A stretch of 64,000 bases of DNA from Enterobacter soli ATCC BAA-2102 (GCF_001654845.1 NZ_LXES01000009.1:1-64000), one strand, 5' to 3'. Positions 28,461-40,185 are shown, counted from the stretch's first letter. Made by a program: numbers and translations. The notes: generated from the sequence alone by a model not told the origin.

Positions 28461-30395
28461 TTACTTGTCGCCCAACTGTTCTGACATGGTGTTGCCCGGG
28501 TTCGGCGTACGCGGTTCATCAACCGGACGCGGAGCTCGTGGGGTGCCATTGTTGTCAGAATTGTTGGAAGCGCCTGGGTCTTCCCAGCCTGCTGGCGGAC
28601 GCACTTCGCGGCGAGCCATCAGGTCGTCAATCTGCGGAGCATCGATAGTCTCATATTTCATGAGCGCGTCTTTCATCGAATGCAGAATATCCAGATTGTC
28701 GTTCAGGATTTCACGAGCGCGACCGTAGTTGCGTTCAATCAGTGCTTTCACTTCCTGATCGATGATACGTGCAGTCTCATCGGACATATGTTTCGCTTTC
28801 GCAACCGAGCGGCCCAGGAATACTTCACCCTCTTCCTCTGCATACAGCAGCGGACCGAGTTTGTCGGAGAAGCCCCACTGAGTCACCATGTTACGCGCCA
28901 GGTTAGTCGCGACTTTAATGTCGTTAGACGCACCGGTAGAAACATGTTCTGCACCGTAGATAATCTCTTCTGCCAGACGACCGCCGTACAGGGTTGAAAT
29001 CTGGCTTTCCAGTTTCTGACGGCTGGCGCTGATCGCATCACCTTCCGGCAGGAAGAATGTTACGCCCAGAGCGCGACCACGAGGAATAATCGTCACTTTG
29101 TGCACCGGATCGTGTTCCGGTACCAGGCGACCGATAATCGCATGGCCTGCTTCGTGGTATGCCGTGGACTCTTTCTGCGCTTCCGTCATCACCATGGAGC
29201 GGCGTTCCGCACCCATCATGATTTTGTCTTTCGCTTTTTCGAATTCCACCATGGACACCACGCGCTTGTTGCCGCGAGCAGCAAACAGTGCAGCTTCGTT
29301 GACCAGGTTCGCCAGATCCGCACCGGAGAAGCCCGGAGTACCACGCGCAATGATTGCCGCGTCGATATCTGGCGCCAGCGGTACGCGACGCATGTGAACT
29401 TTCAGAATCTGTTCACGGCCGCGAACATCCGGCAGACCAACCACAACCTGACGGTCGAAACGGCCTGGACGCAGCAGCGCTGGGTCAAGTACGTCTGGGC
29501 GGTTAGTTGCTGCGATAACGATAATACCTTCGTTACCTTCAAAGCCGTCCATCTCAACCAGCATCTGGTTCAGCGTCTGTTCACGTTCATCGTGACCGCC
29601 ACCCAGGCCTGCGCCACGCTGGCGGCCTACGGCGTCGATTTCATCGATGAAGATAATGCACGGCGCTGCCTTCTTGGCCTGCTCGAACATGTCACGCACA
29701 CGAGATGCACCAACACCCACGAACATTTCAACGAAGTCAGAACCTGAAATAGTAAAGAACGGCACCTTCGCTTCACCCGCAATGGCTTTTGCCAGCAGGG
29801 TTTTACCGGTACCAGGAGGCCCCACCATCAGAACGCCTTTCGGGATCTTACCGCCCAGTTTCTGGAAACGGCTCGGCTCACGAAGGTATTCTACCAGCTC
29901 ACCCACCTCTTCTTTCGCTTCGTCACAACCAGCGACATCCGCAAACGTGGTCTTGATCTGGTCTTCCGTTAGCATACGCGCCTTGCTCTTACCGAACGAC
30001 ATGGCACCTTTGCCACCGCCGCCCTGCATCTGGCGCATAAAGAAGATCCAGACGCCAATAAGAAGCAGCATCGGGAACCAGGAGATGAAGATAGAAGCCA
30101 GCAGGCTTGGTTCTTCTGGCGGCTCGCCTACCACCTTGACGTTTTTGGTCAGAAGGTTATCAAGCAGCTTAGGATCGTTCACCGGGATGTAGGTCGTGTA
30201 ACGGTTACTATCTTTCTTGGTAACGTTGATCTCACGTCCGTTGATACGCGCTTCGCGAACCTGGTCCTGATTGACCTCTTGCAGGAAGGTAGAATAATCC
30301 ACCTTGCGGCCATTCGACTCGCTGGGCCCAAAGCTCTGGAATACTGACATCAGCACAACGGCAATGACCAGCCAGAGTATTAGGTTTTTCGCCAT
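28461..30395 (-). CDS. ftsH: Membrane AAA+ zinc metalloprotease FtsH
   Basis: A 644-residue protein anchored in the inner membrane by two helices (about 4-24 and 98-120) flanking a small periplasmic domain. The cytoplasmic part has Walker A GPPGTGKT (about 192-199), Walker B IIFIDEID, the second region of homology [19 protein letters not shown], and the zinc motif HEAGH. It degrades LpxC, sigma-32 and damaged membrane proteins. The ATG at 30395 gives the E. coli start MAKNLIL; a TTG three codons upstream has GAGG 8 bases before it and could also be used. Confidence 0.99.
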   Translation of the reverse strand: MAKNLILWLVIAVVLMSVFQSFGPSESNGRKVDYSTFLQEVNQDQVREARINGREINVTKKDSNRYTTYIPVNDPKLLDNLLTKNVKVVGEPPEEPSLLASIFISWFPMLLLIGVWIFFMRQMQGGGGKGAMSFGKSKARMLTEDQIKTTFADVAGCDEAKEEVGELVEYLREPSRFQKLGGKIPKGVLMVGPPGTGKTLLAKAIAGEAKVPFFTISGSDFVEMFVGVGASRVRDMFEQAKKAAPCIIFIDEIDAVGRQRGAGLGGGHDEREQTLNQMLVEMDGFEGNEGIIVIAATNRPDVLDPALLRPGRFDRQVVVGLPDVRGREQILKVHMRRVPLAPDIDAAIIARGTPGFSGADLANLVNEAALFAARGNKRVVSMVEFEKAKDKIMMGAERRSMVMTEAQKESTAYHEAGHAIIGRLVPEHDPVHKVTIIPRGRALGVTFFLPEGDAISASRQKLESQISTLYGGRLAEEIIYGAEHVSTGASNDIKVATNLARNMVTQWGFSDKLGPLLYAEEEGEVFLGRSVAKAKHMSDETARIIDQEVKALIERNYGRAREILNDNLDILHSMKDALMKYETIDAPQIDDLMARREVRPPAGWEDPGASNNSDNNGTPRAPRPVDEPRTPNPGNTMSEQLGDK

Positions 30396-30497
30396 GTCAC
30401 TCAAGGGATTAACCTCACATTACAACTGTGTTAAAAACAGCGTCAGGATACTCAATATTCAGCTTCATTCAAACTTTCGTTTGAAATCCACCGGTTA

Positions 30498-31124
30498 TCA
30501 TTTTCGCCCGGTCGCTACAATATACACTTCTCGGGAGCGAGCCCGGGAAGAGTCCGGCTTACGAACTTTGACCTTCGCAAACAGGGAGCGAATTTCCTTA
30601 AGGTACTCCTCGAAACCTTCGCCCTGAAACACCTTCACAACAAAACTACCACCAGGCGCTAGAACATCACGACACATTTCTAACGCTAGCTCCACCAGAT
30701 ACATGGCACGGGGGATATCCACCGCCGGTGTTCCGCACATATTTGGTGCCATATCGGACATGACAACCTGGACCTTACTATCACCTACACGATCAAGTAA
30801 CGCTTTCAGCACTAATTCATCACGAAAGTCGCCCTGAAGGAAGTCCACACCGACAATTGGATCCATTGGTAAAAGATCACATGCGATGATTCGGCCCGTA
30901 CCGCCTATCTGCGTTACCGCATACTGGGACCATCCGCCAGGTGCCGCACCGAGGTCGACAACCGTCATTCCCGGTTTAAAAAGTTTGTCACTTTGCTGTA
31001 TTTCATCAAGTTTAAACCAGGCGCGGGATCGCAACCCCTTTTTCTGCGCCTGAAGAACATATTTATCGCTAAAGTGTTCCTGAAGCCAGCGGCTGGAACT
31101 GGCAGAACGCTTTTTACCTGTCAT
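30498..31124 (-). CDS. rlmE: 23S rRNA 2'-O-methyltransferase RlmE (FtsJ)
   Basis: A 208-residue SAM-dependent enzyme that methylates U2552 of 23S rRNA late in 50S assembly. The SAM motif [13 protein letters not shown], the SDMAPN motif and the K-D-K-E catalytic residues (for example [10 protein letters not shown]) are visible. It precedes ftsH in the same direction, as in E. coli, and is divergent from yhbY. Confidence 0.98.
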   Translation of the reverse strand: MTGKKRSASSSRWLQEHFSDKYVLQAQKKGLRSRAWFKLDEIQQSDKLFKPGMTVVDLGAAPGGWSQYAVTQIGGTGRIIACDLLPMDPIVGVDFLQGDFRDELVLKALLDRVGDSKVQVVMSDMAPNMCGTPAVDIPRAMYLVELALEMCRDVLAPGGSFVVKVFQGEGFEEYLKEIRSLFAKVKVRKPDSSRARSREVYIVATGRK

Positions 31125-31251
31125 TTAACATTTCCGTCCTGGTTCATCGTTGCTTGCCTGTGACGTAAATTTCTACGCAGCTATTTGGCGATATTAGGGA
31201 GATGGCGGTAGAATGAACCGTTTTCAATCCCAACGTAAGCAAAAATATACG

Positions 31252-31545
31252 ATGAATCTGAGTACTAAACAAAAACAGCACCTTAAAGGTCTGGCACATC
31301 CGCTCAAGCCTGTAGTCATGCTTGGCAACAATGGTTTGACCGAAGGGGTGCTTGCCGAGATTGAACAAGCGCTGGAACACCACGAGCTGATCAAGGTGAA
31401 AATCGCCTCTGAAGACAGAGACACTAAAAACCTGATCGTGGAAGCCATCGTGCGCGAAACCGGCGCCTGTAATGTACAGGTCATCGGTAAAACGCTGGTG
31501 CTCTATCGCCCATCTAAAGAGCGTAAAATCTCGCTGCCACGCTAA
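31252..31545 (+). CDS. yhbY: Ribosome assembly RNA-binding protein YhbY
   Basis: A 97-residue CRM-domain protein starting MNLSTKQKQHLKGLAHPLKPVV, with the GxxG-like GNNG RNA-binding loop. It associates with pre-50S particles. The ATG at 31252 matches the E. coli start; a longer in-frame start 13 codons upstream has no family support. Divergent from rlmE and convergent with greA. Confidence 0.97.
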   Translation: MNLSTKQKQHLKGLAHPLKPVVMLGNNGLTEGVLAEIEQALEHHELIKVKIASEDRDTKNLIVEAIVRETGACNVQVIGKTLVLYRPSKERKISLPR

Positions 31546-31631
31546 GAATATCCTGAATCGAACACATTTTCTGTGTAAAACGAGGGATTTCTGTCAGCAG
31601 GTGAGCAAAATGCCACGCTCCTTGAGTTGAT

Positions 31632-31654
31632 AAAAGGCCGCTATGCGGCCTTTT
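31632..31654. terminator. Bidirectional terminator between yhbY and greA
   Basis: A 10-bp stem (AAAAGGCCGC and GCGGCCTTTT) with loop TAT. A's on the left and T's on the right allow it to serve both convergent genes. Confidence 0.9.
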
Positions 31655-31696
31655 TCCTTTCTTTACAATGTATCAACATCTTAGCGGAGATGCGAA

Positions 31697-32173
31697 TTAC
31701 AGGTACTCAACCTTGATAATTTCGTATTCCACTTCGCCACCCGGCGTACGGATGTTAACAACATCATCCTGCTCTTTACCGATCAGGCCACGCGCAATCG
31801 GCGAGTTCACAGAGATCAGGTTCTGTTTAAAATCAGCCTCATCATCACCCACTATGCGATAAGTCTGTTCTTCTTCGGTGTCCAGGTTCAGTACATTGAC
31901 GGTAGCACCAAAGATAACGCGGCCATTGTTTGGCATCTTAGTGATATCGATAACCTGCGCATTAGACAGCTTAGCTTCGATATCTTTAATACGCCCTTCA
32001 CAGAAGCCCTGCTGCTCACGCGCGGCGTGGTATTCAGCATTCTCTTTCAGGTCGCCATGCTCACGCGCATCCGCGATAGCGGCGATGATTTCAGGGCGAC
32101 GGACAGATTTCAGGAAATCCAGCTCTTCGCGCAGTTTTTCGGCACCACGTAAGGTCATCGGAATAGCTTGCAT
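31697..32173 (-). CDS. greA: Transcript cleavage factor GreA
   Basis: A 158-residue protein with an N-terminal coiled-coil hairpin carrying acidic tip residues ([32 protein letters not shown], read in parts) and a C-terminal FKBP-like domain. It enters the RNA polymerase secondary channel and stimulates cleavage of backtracked RNA. Length and start match E. coli. Transcribed divergently from dacB. Confidence 0.99.
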   Translation of the reverse strand: MQAIPMTLRGAEKLREELDFLKSVRRPEIIAAIADAREHGDLKENAEYHAAREQQGFCEGRIKDIEAKLSNAQVIDITKMPNNGRVIFGATVNVLNLDTEEEQTYRIVGDDEADFKQNLISVNSPIARGLIGKEQDDVVNIRTPGGEVEYEIIKVEYL

Positions 32174-32265
32174 TTGTTATACCTCTTAAACATTCCTGTT
32201 GGGAGCGACATTACCCGCCCCGCCCCTGTGCCCACGTTAGTCATGACCATGAGCGGGCCAGAAGC

Positions 32266-32325
32266 AAAAAGAAAACCGACCCGGAAGCAAAGCCCAGGTC
32301 AGCAGCAATTTTTCAATTTGATACG
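32266..32325 (-). ncRNA. graL: greA leader hairpin, GraL-like sRNA candidate
   Basis: In the greA leader, minus strand, a hairpin at 32278-32300 (GACCTGGGC..CCGGGTC type) is followed by a T-rich tract (A's at 32266-32275 on plus). In E. coli the greA leader yields the GraL small RNAs by termination at such a site upstream of the greA ORF. A TAAAAT-like -10 lies just upstream. Position and structure fit; the 5' end given is approximate. Confidence 0.5.
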
Positions 32326-32420
32326 TATTTTACCGCGAAGTTCACTATGGGTCATCGTTTACTTTGCAGGGGGTTGCGCCGTAGTATGGCGGTTTGTTTC
32401 CGGGTTGTTAGCGCGAGATT

Positions 32421-33854
32421 ATGCGATTTTCCAGATTTATCATCGGATTGACTACCAGTTTAACGTTCGCCGTCCAGGCCGCGAATGTTGATGAGTACAT
32501 TAATCAGCTGCCCGCAGGTGCTAACCTTGCACTGATCGTGCAAAAGGTCGGGGCTCAGACGCCTGATATTGACTATCACAGTCAGCAAATGGCGCTGCCT
32601 GCCAGTACCCAGAAGGTTATCACTGGACTTGCCGCCCTACTTCAGCTTGGCCCTGACTTTCGCTTTACCACAACGCTTGAAAGCAAAGGTAATGTCGATG
32701 GCGGCGTGCTGAAAGGTGACCTGATCGCCCGATTTGGCGGCGATCCTACGCTGAAACGCCAGGATATTCGCAACATGGTTGCGGTGCTCAAGAAATCCGG
32801 CGTCCAGAAGATTGAAGGCAACGTACTGATCGACACCTCCATTTTTGCCAGCCATGATAAAGCCCCAGGCTGGCCCTGGAACGACATGACGCAGTGCTTT
32901 AGCGCCCCGCCAGCGGCGGCCATTGTTGATCGTAACTGCTTCTCTGTGTCGCTCTATAGCGCCCCAAAACCAGACGATTTAGCGTTTATCCGCGTGGCGT
33001 CATATTACCCGGTGACAATGTTTAGCCAGGTTCGCACGCTGGCAAAAGGCTCGCCGGATGCGCAGTATTGCGAGCTCGACGTTGTACCAGGGGATCTTAA
33101 CCGCTTCACGCTTACCGGCTGCCTGACGCAACGTGCAGACCCTCTTCCGCTGGCTTTCGCGATTCAGGATGGTGCCAGCTATGCCGGAGCCATTATCAAA
33201 GACGAGCTGAAGCAGGCAGGAATTACCTACACCGGAACGCTGCTGCGCCAGACGCAGGTCAATCAGCCCGGCACGGTGATCGCCAGCAAGCAGTCTGCGC
33301 CGCTTCACGACTTACTGAAAATCATGCTGAAAAAATCAGACAACATGATTGCTGATACCGTTTTCAGAATGATTGGTCATGCCCGTTTCGGCGTTCCAGG
33401 CACCTGGCGTGCGGGTTCCGATGCGGTTCGTCAGATCTTGCGTCAACAGGCCGGTGTTGATCTGGGTAATACCATCGCCGTCGACGGTTCCGGGTTATCA
33501 CGCCATAACTTGATCTCCCCTGCAACAATGATGCAAGTACTTCAGTACATTGCCCAACATGACTCTGAGCTAAACTTTATTTCGATGCTGCCCCTCGCCG
33601 GGCACGATGGTTCACTTCAGTACCGCGCCGGGCTTCACGCCGCTGGCGTAGATGGCAAAGTCTCAGCCAAAACAGGTTCACTGCAAGGGGTATACAACCT
33701 TGCCGGGTTTATCACCACCGCCAGCGGGCAACGCATGGCATTCGTGCAGTACCTCTCCGGCTATGCTGTTGAACCGGCCGATCAGCGCAATCGTCGTATT
33801 CCGCTGGTTCGGTTCGAGAGCCGGCTTTACAAAGACATCTACCAGAATAATTAG
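32421..33854 (+). CDS. dacB: D-alanyl-D-alanine carboxypeptidase/endopeptidase DacB (PBP4)
   Basis: A 477-residue periplasmic class C PBP with a signal peptide cleaved near VQAANVDEY. The active-site motifs are S-x-x-K in LPASTQKVITG, SDN in KKSDNMIAD, and KTG in SAKTGSL. It cleaves cross-links and terminal D-Ala in peptidoglycan. Length equals E. coli PBP4. The next gene starts 2 bases after its stop, unlike E. coli K-12 where obgE is the neighbour. Confidence 0.98.
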   Translation: MRFSRFIIGLTTSLTFAVQAANVDEYINQLPAGANLALIVQKVGAQTPDIDYHSQQMALPASTQKVITGLAALLQLGPDFRFTTTLESKGNVDGGVLKGDLIARFGGDPTLKRQDIRNMVAVLKKSGVQKIEGNVLIDTSIFASHDKAPGWPWNDMTQCFSAPPAAAIVDRNCFSVSLYSAPKPDDLAFIRVASYYPVTMFSQVRTLAKGSPDAQYCELDVVPGDLNRFTLTGCLTQRADPLPLAFAIQDGASYAGAIIKDELKQAGITYTGTLLRQTQVNQPGTVIASKQSAPLHDLLKIMLKKSDNMIADTVFRMIGHARFGVPGTWRAGSDAVRQILRQQAGVDLGNTIAVDGSGLSRHNLISPATMMQVLQYIAQHDSELNFISMLPLAGHDGSLQYRAGLHAAGVDGKVSAKTGSLQGVYNLAGFITTASGQRMAFVQYLSGYAVEPADQRNRRIPLVRFESRLYKDIYQNN

Positions 33855-33856
33855 TG

Positions 33857-34519
33857 ATGAAATTACTTATTGTTGAAGACGATCTGTTATTGCAGGAAGG
33901 ACTGTCACTGGCGCTGGCTAACGAAGGCTATGCGCTGGACTGCGCAGCGACCGCAGCTGAAGCGGATTCCTTGATCCAAAGCGGTGAATACAGCCTGGTG
34001 ATCCTCGATTTAGGGTTACCCGATAAAGACGGCGCAACGCTGCTGAGTCAGTGGCGCCGCCGGGGTATTTCAAACCCGGTCCTGATCCTCACCGCCCGTG
34101 ATTCCCTGGAAGACAGGATCAACGGTCTCGACTCTGGCGCAGATGATTATCTGGTTAAACCTTTTGCCCTCGCCGAACTTCAGGCGCGGGCGCGGGCGCT
34201 TATCCGCCGCTATCAGGGCCACAGCGATAACCTGCTGACGGATGGAGATATAACGCTAAACCTGCAAACACAACAGGTGCTGCGTAGTTCACAGCCCGTT
34301 GAGGTCACCCCTAAAGAGTTTGCGCTGCTGACGCGCCTTATTATGCGAAGCGGCCAGACAGTACACCGGGAAACGCTCCAGCAAGACATCTACTCCTGGC
34401 AGGATGATCCTGGTTCAAACACGCTTGAAGTACATATCCATAATTTGCGCCGTAAGCTTGGTAAAGACAGGATCAAAACCGTGCGCGGCGTGGGCTATCG
34501 GCTGGAGAGCCAGAAATGA
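33857..34519 (+). CDS. OmpR-family response regulator, PmrA/BasR/QseB-like
   Basis: A 220-residue regulator. The receiver domain has the acidic pocket (VEDD), phospho-acceptor Asp in LDLGLPDKDG (about residue 51) and the Lys of VKPF. The winged-helix C-terminal domain ends in LEVHIHNLRRKLGKDRIKTVRGVGYRL. The ATG lies 2 bases after the dacB stop without a good ribosome-binding site, suggesting coupling to dacB. Sequence resembles BasR/PmrA but differs at many positions, so it is probably a paralogue; QseB is another relative. Targets cannot be inferred. Confidence 0.93.
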   Translation: MKLLIVEDDLLLQEGLSLALANEGYALDCAATAAEADSLIQSGEYSLVILDLGLPDKDGATLLSQWRRRGISNPVLILTARDSLEDRINGLDSGADDYLVKPFALAELQARARALIRRYQGHSDNLLTDGDITLNLQTQQVLRSSQPVEVTPKEFALLTRLIMRSGQTVHRETLQQDIYSWQDDPGSNTLEVHIHNLRRKLGKDRIKTVRGVGYRLESQK

Positions 34520-35559
34520 ACAGTATGCGTCGGCGACTGATGATACTGCTGGCGGTTATTTTGTTATTTTTCCAGCTGATAAGCGTGGTCTGGCTGTGGC
34601 ATGAGAGCCGTGAACAGATTAGCTTTCTGGTCAGTGAGACGTTATCTGCTAAAGCGCGAAACAACCATGTTGAAAAAGAGATCCGTGAAGCCATTGCCTC
34701 GCTGCTGGTGCCATCTCTGGTCATGGTCAGCTTTACTCTGCTTTTCTCTTTCTGGGCAGTGACCTGGATAACACGGCCGCTGAATCAGCTGCGCGACAGC
34801 CTGGCCAACCGCTCGGCGGATAATCTCACACCACTGCCTATGTATTCCGATATGGAAGAGATTGGCGCGGTCACCACATCACTCAATCAACTGCTCGCCC
34901 GTCTGGACCATACCATTCAGCAGGAGCGGCTGTTCACCGCAGACGCAGCCCATGAGTTACGTACCCCGCTTGCAGGGATAAGGTTGCACCTGGAGCTGAT
35001 GGCTCAGGCGGGCTCTGCACAGGCGAAGACCTTAATTAGCCGCATCGATCAACTGATGCACACGGTAGAGCAATTGCTGATGCTGGCCCGGGCCGGGCAG
35101 GCGATGGCCAGTGGGCACTACGACACCCTCGTGTGGACGGAGAATATAATCGCGCCACTCGGGCTTGAGCATGAAGCCAAAGAACATAAGGTGATTTGGC
35201 CGGAGAAAAGTCCTCTGACCGTGCAGGGCGATGCCGTTCTGTTGCGTCTGATGCTCAGAAACCTGCTGGAGAATGCTGCGCGCTATAGCCCAACAGGAAC
35301 GACGATTACGGTCAGAGTCACGCAGCAAGACGATGGTACTGAGGTAAGCGTTATCGATCAGGGACCGGGTATCGATGAGGCACACCGGCAATCGATCACC
35401 GAACCTTTCCGCCGTCTTGATCAGCGTTACGGAGGAAGTGGCCTGGGGCTGAGCATCGTCCAGCGTATTGTTCAGCTCCACCACGGCAAACTGACGCTTG
35501 AGAATGGTCCGGGAGGCGGCTTGATCGCCAGCTGCTGGTTACCTTCAGTGCTGAGCTAA
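34516..35559 (+). CDS. Sensor histidine kinase, PmrB/QseC-like
   Basis: A 347-residue kinase with two transmembrane helices (about 7-28 and 62-86), a periplasmic loop of only about 35 residues, a HAMP-like linker (WITRPLNQLRDSLA), the H-box AADAAHELRTPLAGI, N-box LRNLLENAARYSP, and G-boxes DQGPGID and GGSGLGLSIV. Overlaps the regulator gene by 4 bases. The short sensor loop suggests it detects membrane perturbation or cations rather than a large ligand; this is inference. E. coli K-12 has no such pair at this site. Confidence 0.93.
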   Translation: MNSMRRRLMILLAVILLFFQLISVVWLWHESREQISFLVSETLSAKARNNHVEKEIREAIASLLVPSLVMVSFTLLFSFWAVTWITRPLNQLRDSLANRSADNLTPLPMYSDMEEIGAVTTSLNQLLARLDHTIQQERLFTADAAHELRTPLAGIRLHLELMAQAGSAQAKTLISRIDQLMHTVEQLLMLARAGQAMASGHYDTLVWTENIIAPLGLEHEAKEHKVIWPEKSPLTVQGDAVLLRLMLRNLLENAARYSPTGTTITVRVTQQDDGTEVSVIDQGPGIDEAHRQSITEPFRRLDQRYGGSGLGLSIVQRIVQLHHGKLTLENGPGGGLIASCWLPSVLS

Positions 35560-35563
35560 AAAA

Positions 35564-35585
35564 AAGCCCCCTTTGCAGGGGGCTT
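35564..35585. terminator. Bidirectional terminator between the kinase gene and obgE
   Basis: An 8-bp stem (AAGCCCCC and GGGGGCTT, loop TTTGCA) preceded by a run of A's. It suits obgE on the minus strand best, where the T run follows. Confidence 0.85.
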
Positions 35586-35595
35586 GTTACAGAGA

Positions 35596-36786
<1,191 letters not shown>

Positions 36787-37755
36787 TCATTCGCCTGAGC
36801 GGGGGACTTCTACTACTACCGCTTCATTTTTGCGCCAACGTCCCCAAAGACGATGACCAATGGCGGAATACATCGCGCCCGCAACCACGACAAACGCACC
36901 GAGATAACCCAACAAGTTGAGCATCGGCTTGACGAAGACATCGGGCCAGGCCATTGATAACAAATCTGAAAATAACAGCGTAAACAGCGGGGTCAGCGTG
37001 ATCAACGCGCTCACCTGTGCTGCCTGCCAACGCGCCATCGCTTCGGCGAGCGCGCCATAACCGACCAGCGTATTCAAGCCACAAAAAATGAGGCACGCCA
37101 GTTGCCAGTCACTAAGCTGGGTGATCACACCCGGCTTTGCTAACGGCAGCAATGCTATTGTACACAAAGTGTACAGCAAAAGGAGGATCTGCTGTGAGGC
37201 AAGACGACGCAATAACACCTTTTGCGCGACGCCGTAGCTCACCCAGACCGTTGCTGCACCCACGCCAAAAATTACACCCCAGGTGTAATCCGTCAGCCGG
37301 GTAAAAATCTCAATCAGGCTGGTGTTGAAAAACATCACCAGACCGCACAGCAGCATACTCGCCCCGATAATCTGCGTACCACGCATCTTCTCTTTCAGGA
37401 TAAAGACGCTGGCGACCATCATGCCTACCGGTGAAAGTTGACCAATCACCTGCGATGCCGTGGGGCTAAGATATTGCAGAGAAGAGCTGAACAGGATGAA
37501 GTTACCGAACAAGCCTCCCGTCGCGATAGCCAGCAACACCAACCAACGCGGTTTACGGAAGATGCGCAGAGGCGGGAGTTTACCTTTAATCGCAAGGATT
37601 GCACCAAGGCCAATGCTTGCCATCAGGAAGCGATAGAACACCACCGTGGGCGGTTCCATGACCTCCAGTACCTGCTTCATTGCAATTGGCAATGCACCCC
37701 AACACATTGCGGTGGTGAGCGCCAAAAGAATACCAATGCCGGCCTGCTGCTTCAT
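36787..37755 (-). CDS. yhbE: EamA/DMT-family inner-membrane transporter YhbE
   Basis: A 322-residue protein with about ten hydrophobic helices in two EamA repeats. It starts MKQQAGIGILLALTTAMCWGALPIAMK, as in E. coli YhbE; an ORF extension upstream of 37755 crosses the rpmA terminator and was rejected. Substrate unknown. It sits between rpmA and obgE, 15 bases from obgE. Confidence 0.95.
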   Translation of the reverse strand: MKQQAGIGILLALTTAMCWGALPIAMKQVLEVMEPPTVVFYRFLMASIGLGAILAIKGKLPPLRIFRKPRWLVLLAIATGGLFGNFILFSSSLQYLSPTASQVIGQLSPVGMMVASVFILKEKMRGTQIIGASMLLCGLVMFFNTSLIEIFTRLTDYTWGVIFGVGAATVWVSYGVAQKVLLRRLASQQILLLLYTLCTIALLPLAKPGVITQLSDWQLACLIFCGLNTLVGYGALAEAMARWQAAQVSALITLTPLFTLLFSDLLSMAWPDVFVKPMLNLLGYLGAFVVVAGAMYSAIGHRLWGRWRKNEAVVVEVPRSGE

Positions 37756-37797
37756 GCCCGTTTTCCCTACAGAAAAATTACCGGGTTTCCAATGTAA

Positions 37798-37825
37798 AAA
37801 GCCCCGCAACAGGGTGCGGGGCTTT
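37798..37825 (-). terminator. Terminator after rpmA
   Basis: A 10-bp stem (AAAGCCCCGC and GCGGGGCTTT) with an 8-base loop, followed by T's on the minus strand. It probably gives partial termination between rplU-rpmA and yhbE-obgE. Confidence 0.88.
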
Positions 37826-37850
37826 AATCCGTTACCGGACCGAGAAAACC

Positions 37851-38108
<258 letters not shown>

Positions 38109-38127
38109 TTAAATCTCTCCTCAGGTC

Positions 38128-38493
<366 letters not shown>

Positions 38494-38696
38494 TCACAAT
38501 AGGGCGCGAATATTACGCAAAACGCGAGCCTTTGACAAGTGCTACCGTCAATACATGAAGAAAAAAAACACAACACGTAAGGTAACGTTTATCTGAGCCG
38601 TTTTTTCAGTACAATCAGCAATACTTTTGATAAACCGAAACCCTTCGTTAACCCATTTGATGTGGGATAAACAGGATAAAAAGCCCGGCTTTTGCG

Positions 38697-39668
38697 ATGA
38701 ATTTAGAAAAAATCAATGAGTTAACCGCGCAAGATATGGCGGGTGTGAATGCAGCAATCCTGGAGCAACTCAACTCTGACGTTCAGCTGATCAATCAGTT
38801 GGGCTATTACATCGTCAGTGGCGGCGGCAAACGTATTCGCCCGATGATAGCCATTCTGGCGGCGAGAGCCGTTGGCTATCAGGGAAATGCGCACGTCTCC
38901 ATCGCGGCACTGATCGAGTTTATTCACACTGCGACCCTACTTCATGACGACGTCGTGGATGAATCAGACATGCGTCGTGGTAAAGCCACGGCAAACGCCG
39001 CATTTGGTAACGCTGCCAGCGTTCTGGTGGGGGATTTTATCTATACCCGCGCCTTCCAGATGATGACCCGCCTGGGATCGCTGAAAGTGCTGGAAGTGAT
39101 GTCTGAAGCCGTGAACGTCATTGCCGAAGGTGAAGTGCTGCAACTGATGAACGTCAACGATCCTGACATCACCGAAGAAAACTACATGCGCGTGATTTAC
39201 AGTAAAACGGCGCGTTTGTTTGAAGCGGCAGCACAGTGTTCTGGCATTCTGGCAGGATGTTCAGAGGCTCAGGAGCGCGGATTACAGGACTATGGCCGCT
39301 ATCTAGGCACTGCATTCCAGCTGATTGACGATTTACTGGACTACAGCGCAGATGGCGAAACGCTCGGTAAAAATGTCGGCGATGACCTGAACGAAGGCAA
39401 ACCAACTCTGCCGCTGCTCCATGCTATGCGCAATGGTTCTCCGGAGCAGGCTCAAATGATCCGTGAAGCGATCGAGCAGGGAAATGGTCGACATCTTCTG
39501 GAACCTGTACTGGAAACAATGGCTATTTGCGGTTCCCTTGACTGGACGCGCCAGCGTGCAGAGGAAGAGGCGGATAAAGCTATTGAAGCGCTTCAGGTCA
39601 TCCCAGACAGCCCATGGCGTGATGCCCTGATCGGCCTTGCCCACATCGCCGTTCAGCGCGATCGTTAA
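38697..39668 (+). CDS. ispB: Octaprenyl diphosphate synthase IspB
   Basis: A 323-residue trans-prenyltransferase making the C40 side chain of ubiquinone and menaquinone. Both Asp-rich motifs are present, LLHDDVVDESD (first) and LIDDLLDYSAD (second), with GGGKRIRP near the N-terminus. Same length as E. coli. Essential in that species. Confidence 0.98.
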   Translation: MNLEKINELTAQDMAGVNAAILEQLNSDVQLINQLGYYIVSGGGKRIRPMIAILAARAVGYQGNAHVSIAALIEFIHTATLLHDDVVDESDMRRGKATANAAFGNAASVLVGDFIYTRAFQMMTRLGSLKVLEVMSEAVNVIAEGEVLQLMNVNDPDITEENYMRVIYSKTARLFEAAAQCSGILAGCSEAQERGLQDYGRYLGTAFQLIDDLLDYSADGETLGKNVGDDLNEGKPTLPLLHAMRNGSPEQAQMIREAIEQGNGRHLLEPVLETMAICGSLDWTRQRAEEEADKAIEALQVIPDSPWRDALIGLAHIAVQRDR

Positions 39669-39681
39669 TACGTCATCTTCT

Positions 39682-39700
39682 CCCCGTGCACTTCACGGGG
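39682..39700 (+). terminator. Weak hairpin after ispB
   Basis: A 7-bp stem (CCCCGTG and CACGGGG, loop CACTT) 13 bases after the ispB stop, followed only by a short AT stretch. Possible terminator. Confidence 0.5.
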
Positions 39701-39714
39701 ATATTCCAATAATC

Positions 39715-39757
39715 GCCTGTAAACTCCATGTTCATGTTAAAAAACCAGCTTACAGGC
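39715..39757. repeat. Spaced inverted repeat upstream of sfsB
   Basis: GCCTGTAA (39715-39722) and TTACAGGC (39750-39757) are perfect inverted 8-mers 27 bases apart in the 229-base gap between ispB and sfsB. It could be an operator or part of a long hairpin. Nothing else in the gap is a gene. Confidence 0.5.
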
Positions 39758-39897
39758 CGCATGAATAAAGCTATGTCTTATTCTGAATGTTGCTTCCGGT
39801 AATGCGAACCTTTTAGAACGAATGTTCGAAGAAGGTATAGTAACGCAGTCATTTCAAGAGAACTGACTCGGACGAATACGCATACAAGGACAGCACT

Positions 39898-40185
39898 ATG
39901 GATATGAAATTTATCGACTGGCACTCGGCCGATATTATTGCGGCACTCCGCAAAAAAGGGACATCGCTGGCAGCAGAATCGCGTCGCAGCGGATTGAGCT
40001 CCTCTACGCTGGCAAATGCACTGACCCGCCCATGGCCAAAGGGGGAATTAATCATTGCAACCGCTCTTGAAACCGATCCGTGGATAATCTGGCCATCGCG
40101 TTACCACGATCCCATCACACACGAATTTATCGACAGAACACGCATGATGCGCCAGAAAAAATGCAAGCAAGAGGATCAGAACTGA
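39898..40185 (+). CDS. sfsB: DNA-binding transcriptional regulator SfsB (Nlp)
   Basis: A 95-residue Ner/Nlp-type HTH protein. MDMKFIDWHSADIIAALRKKGTSLA, then SSSTLANALTRPWPKGE form the helix-turn-helix, and PSRYHDPITHEFIDR is the conserved tail. Relatives resemble phage Ner repressors; in E. coli it affects maltose genes when overexpressed. Its 229-base upstream region contains a spaced inverted repeat (39715-39757). Confidence 0.95.
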   Translation: MDMKFIDWHSADIIAALRKKGTSLAAESRRSGLSSSTLANALTRPWPKGELIIATALETDPWIIWPSRYHDPITHEFIDRTRMMRQKKCKQEDQN

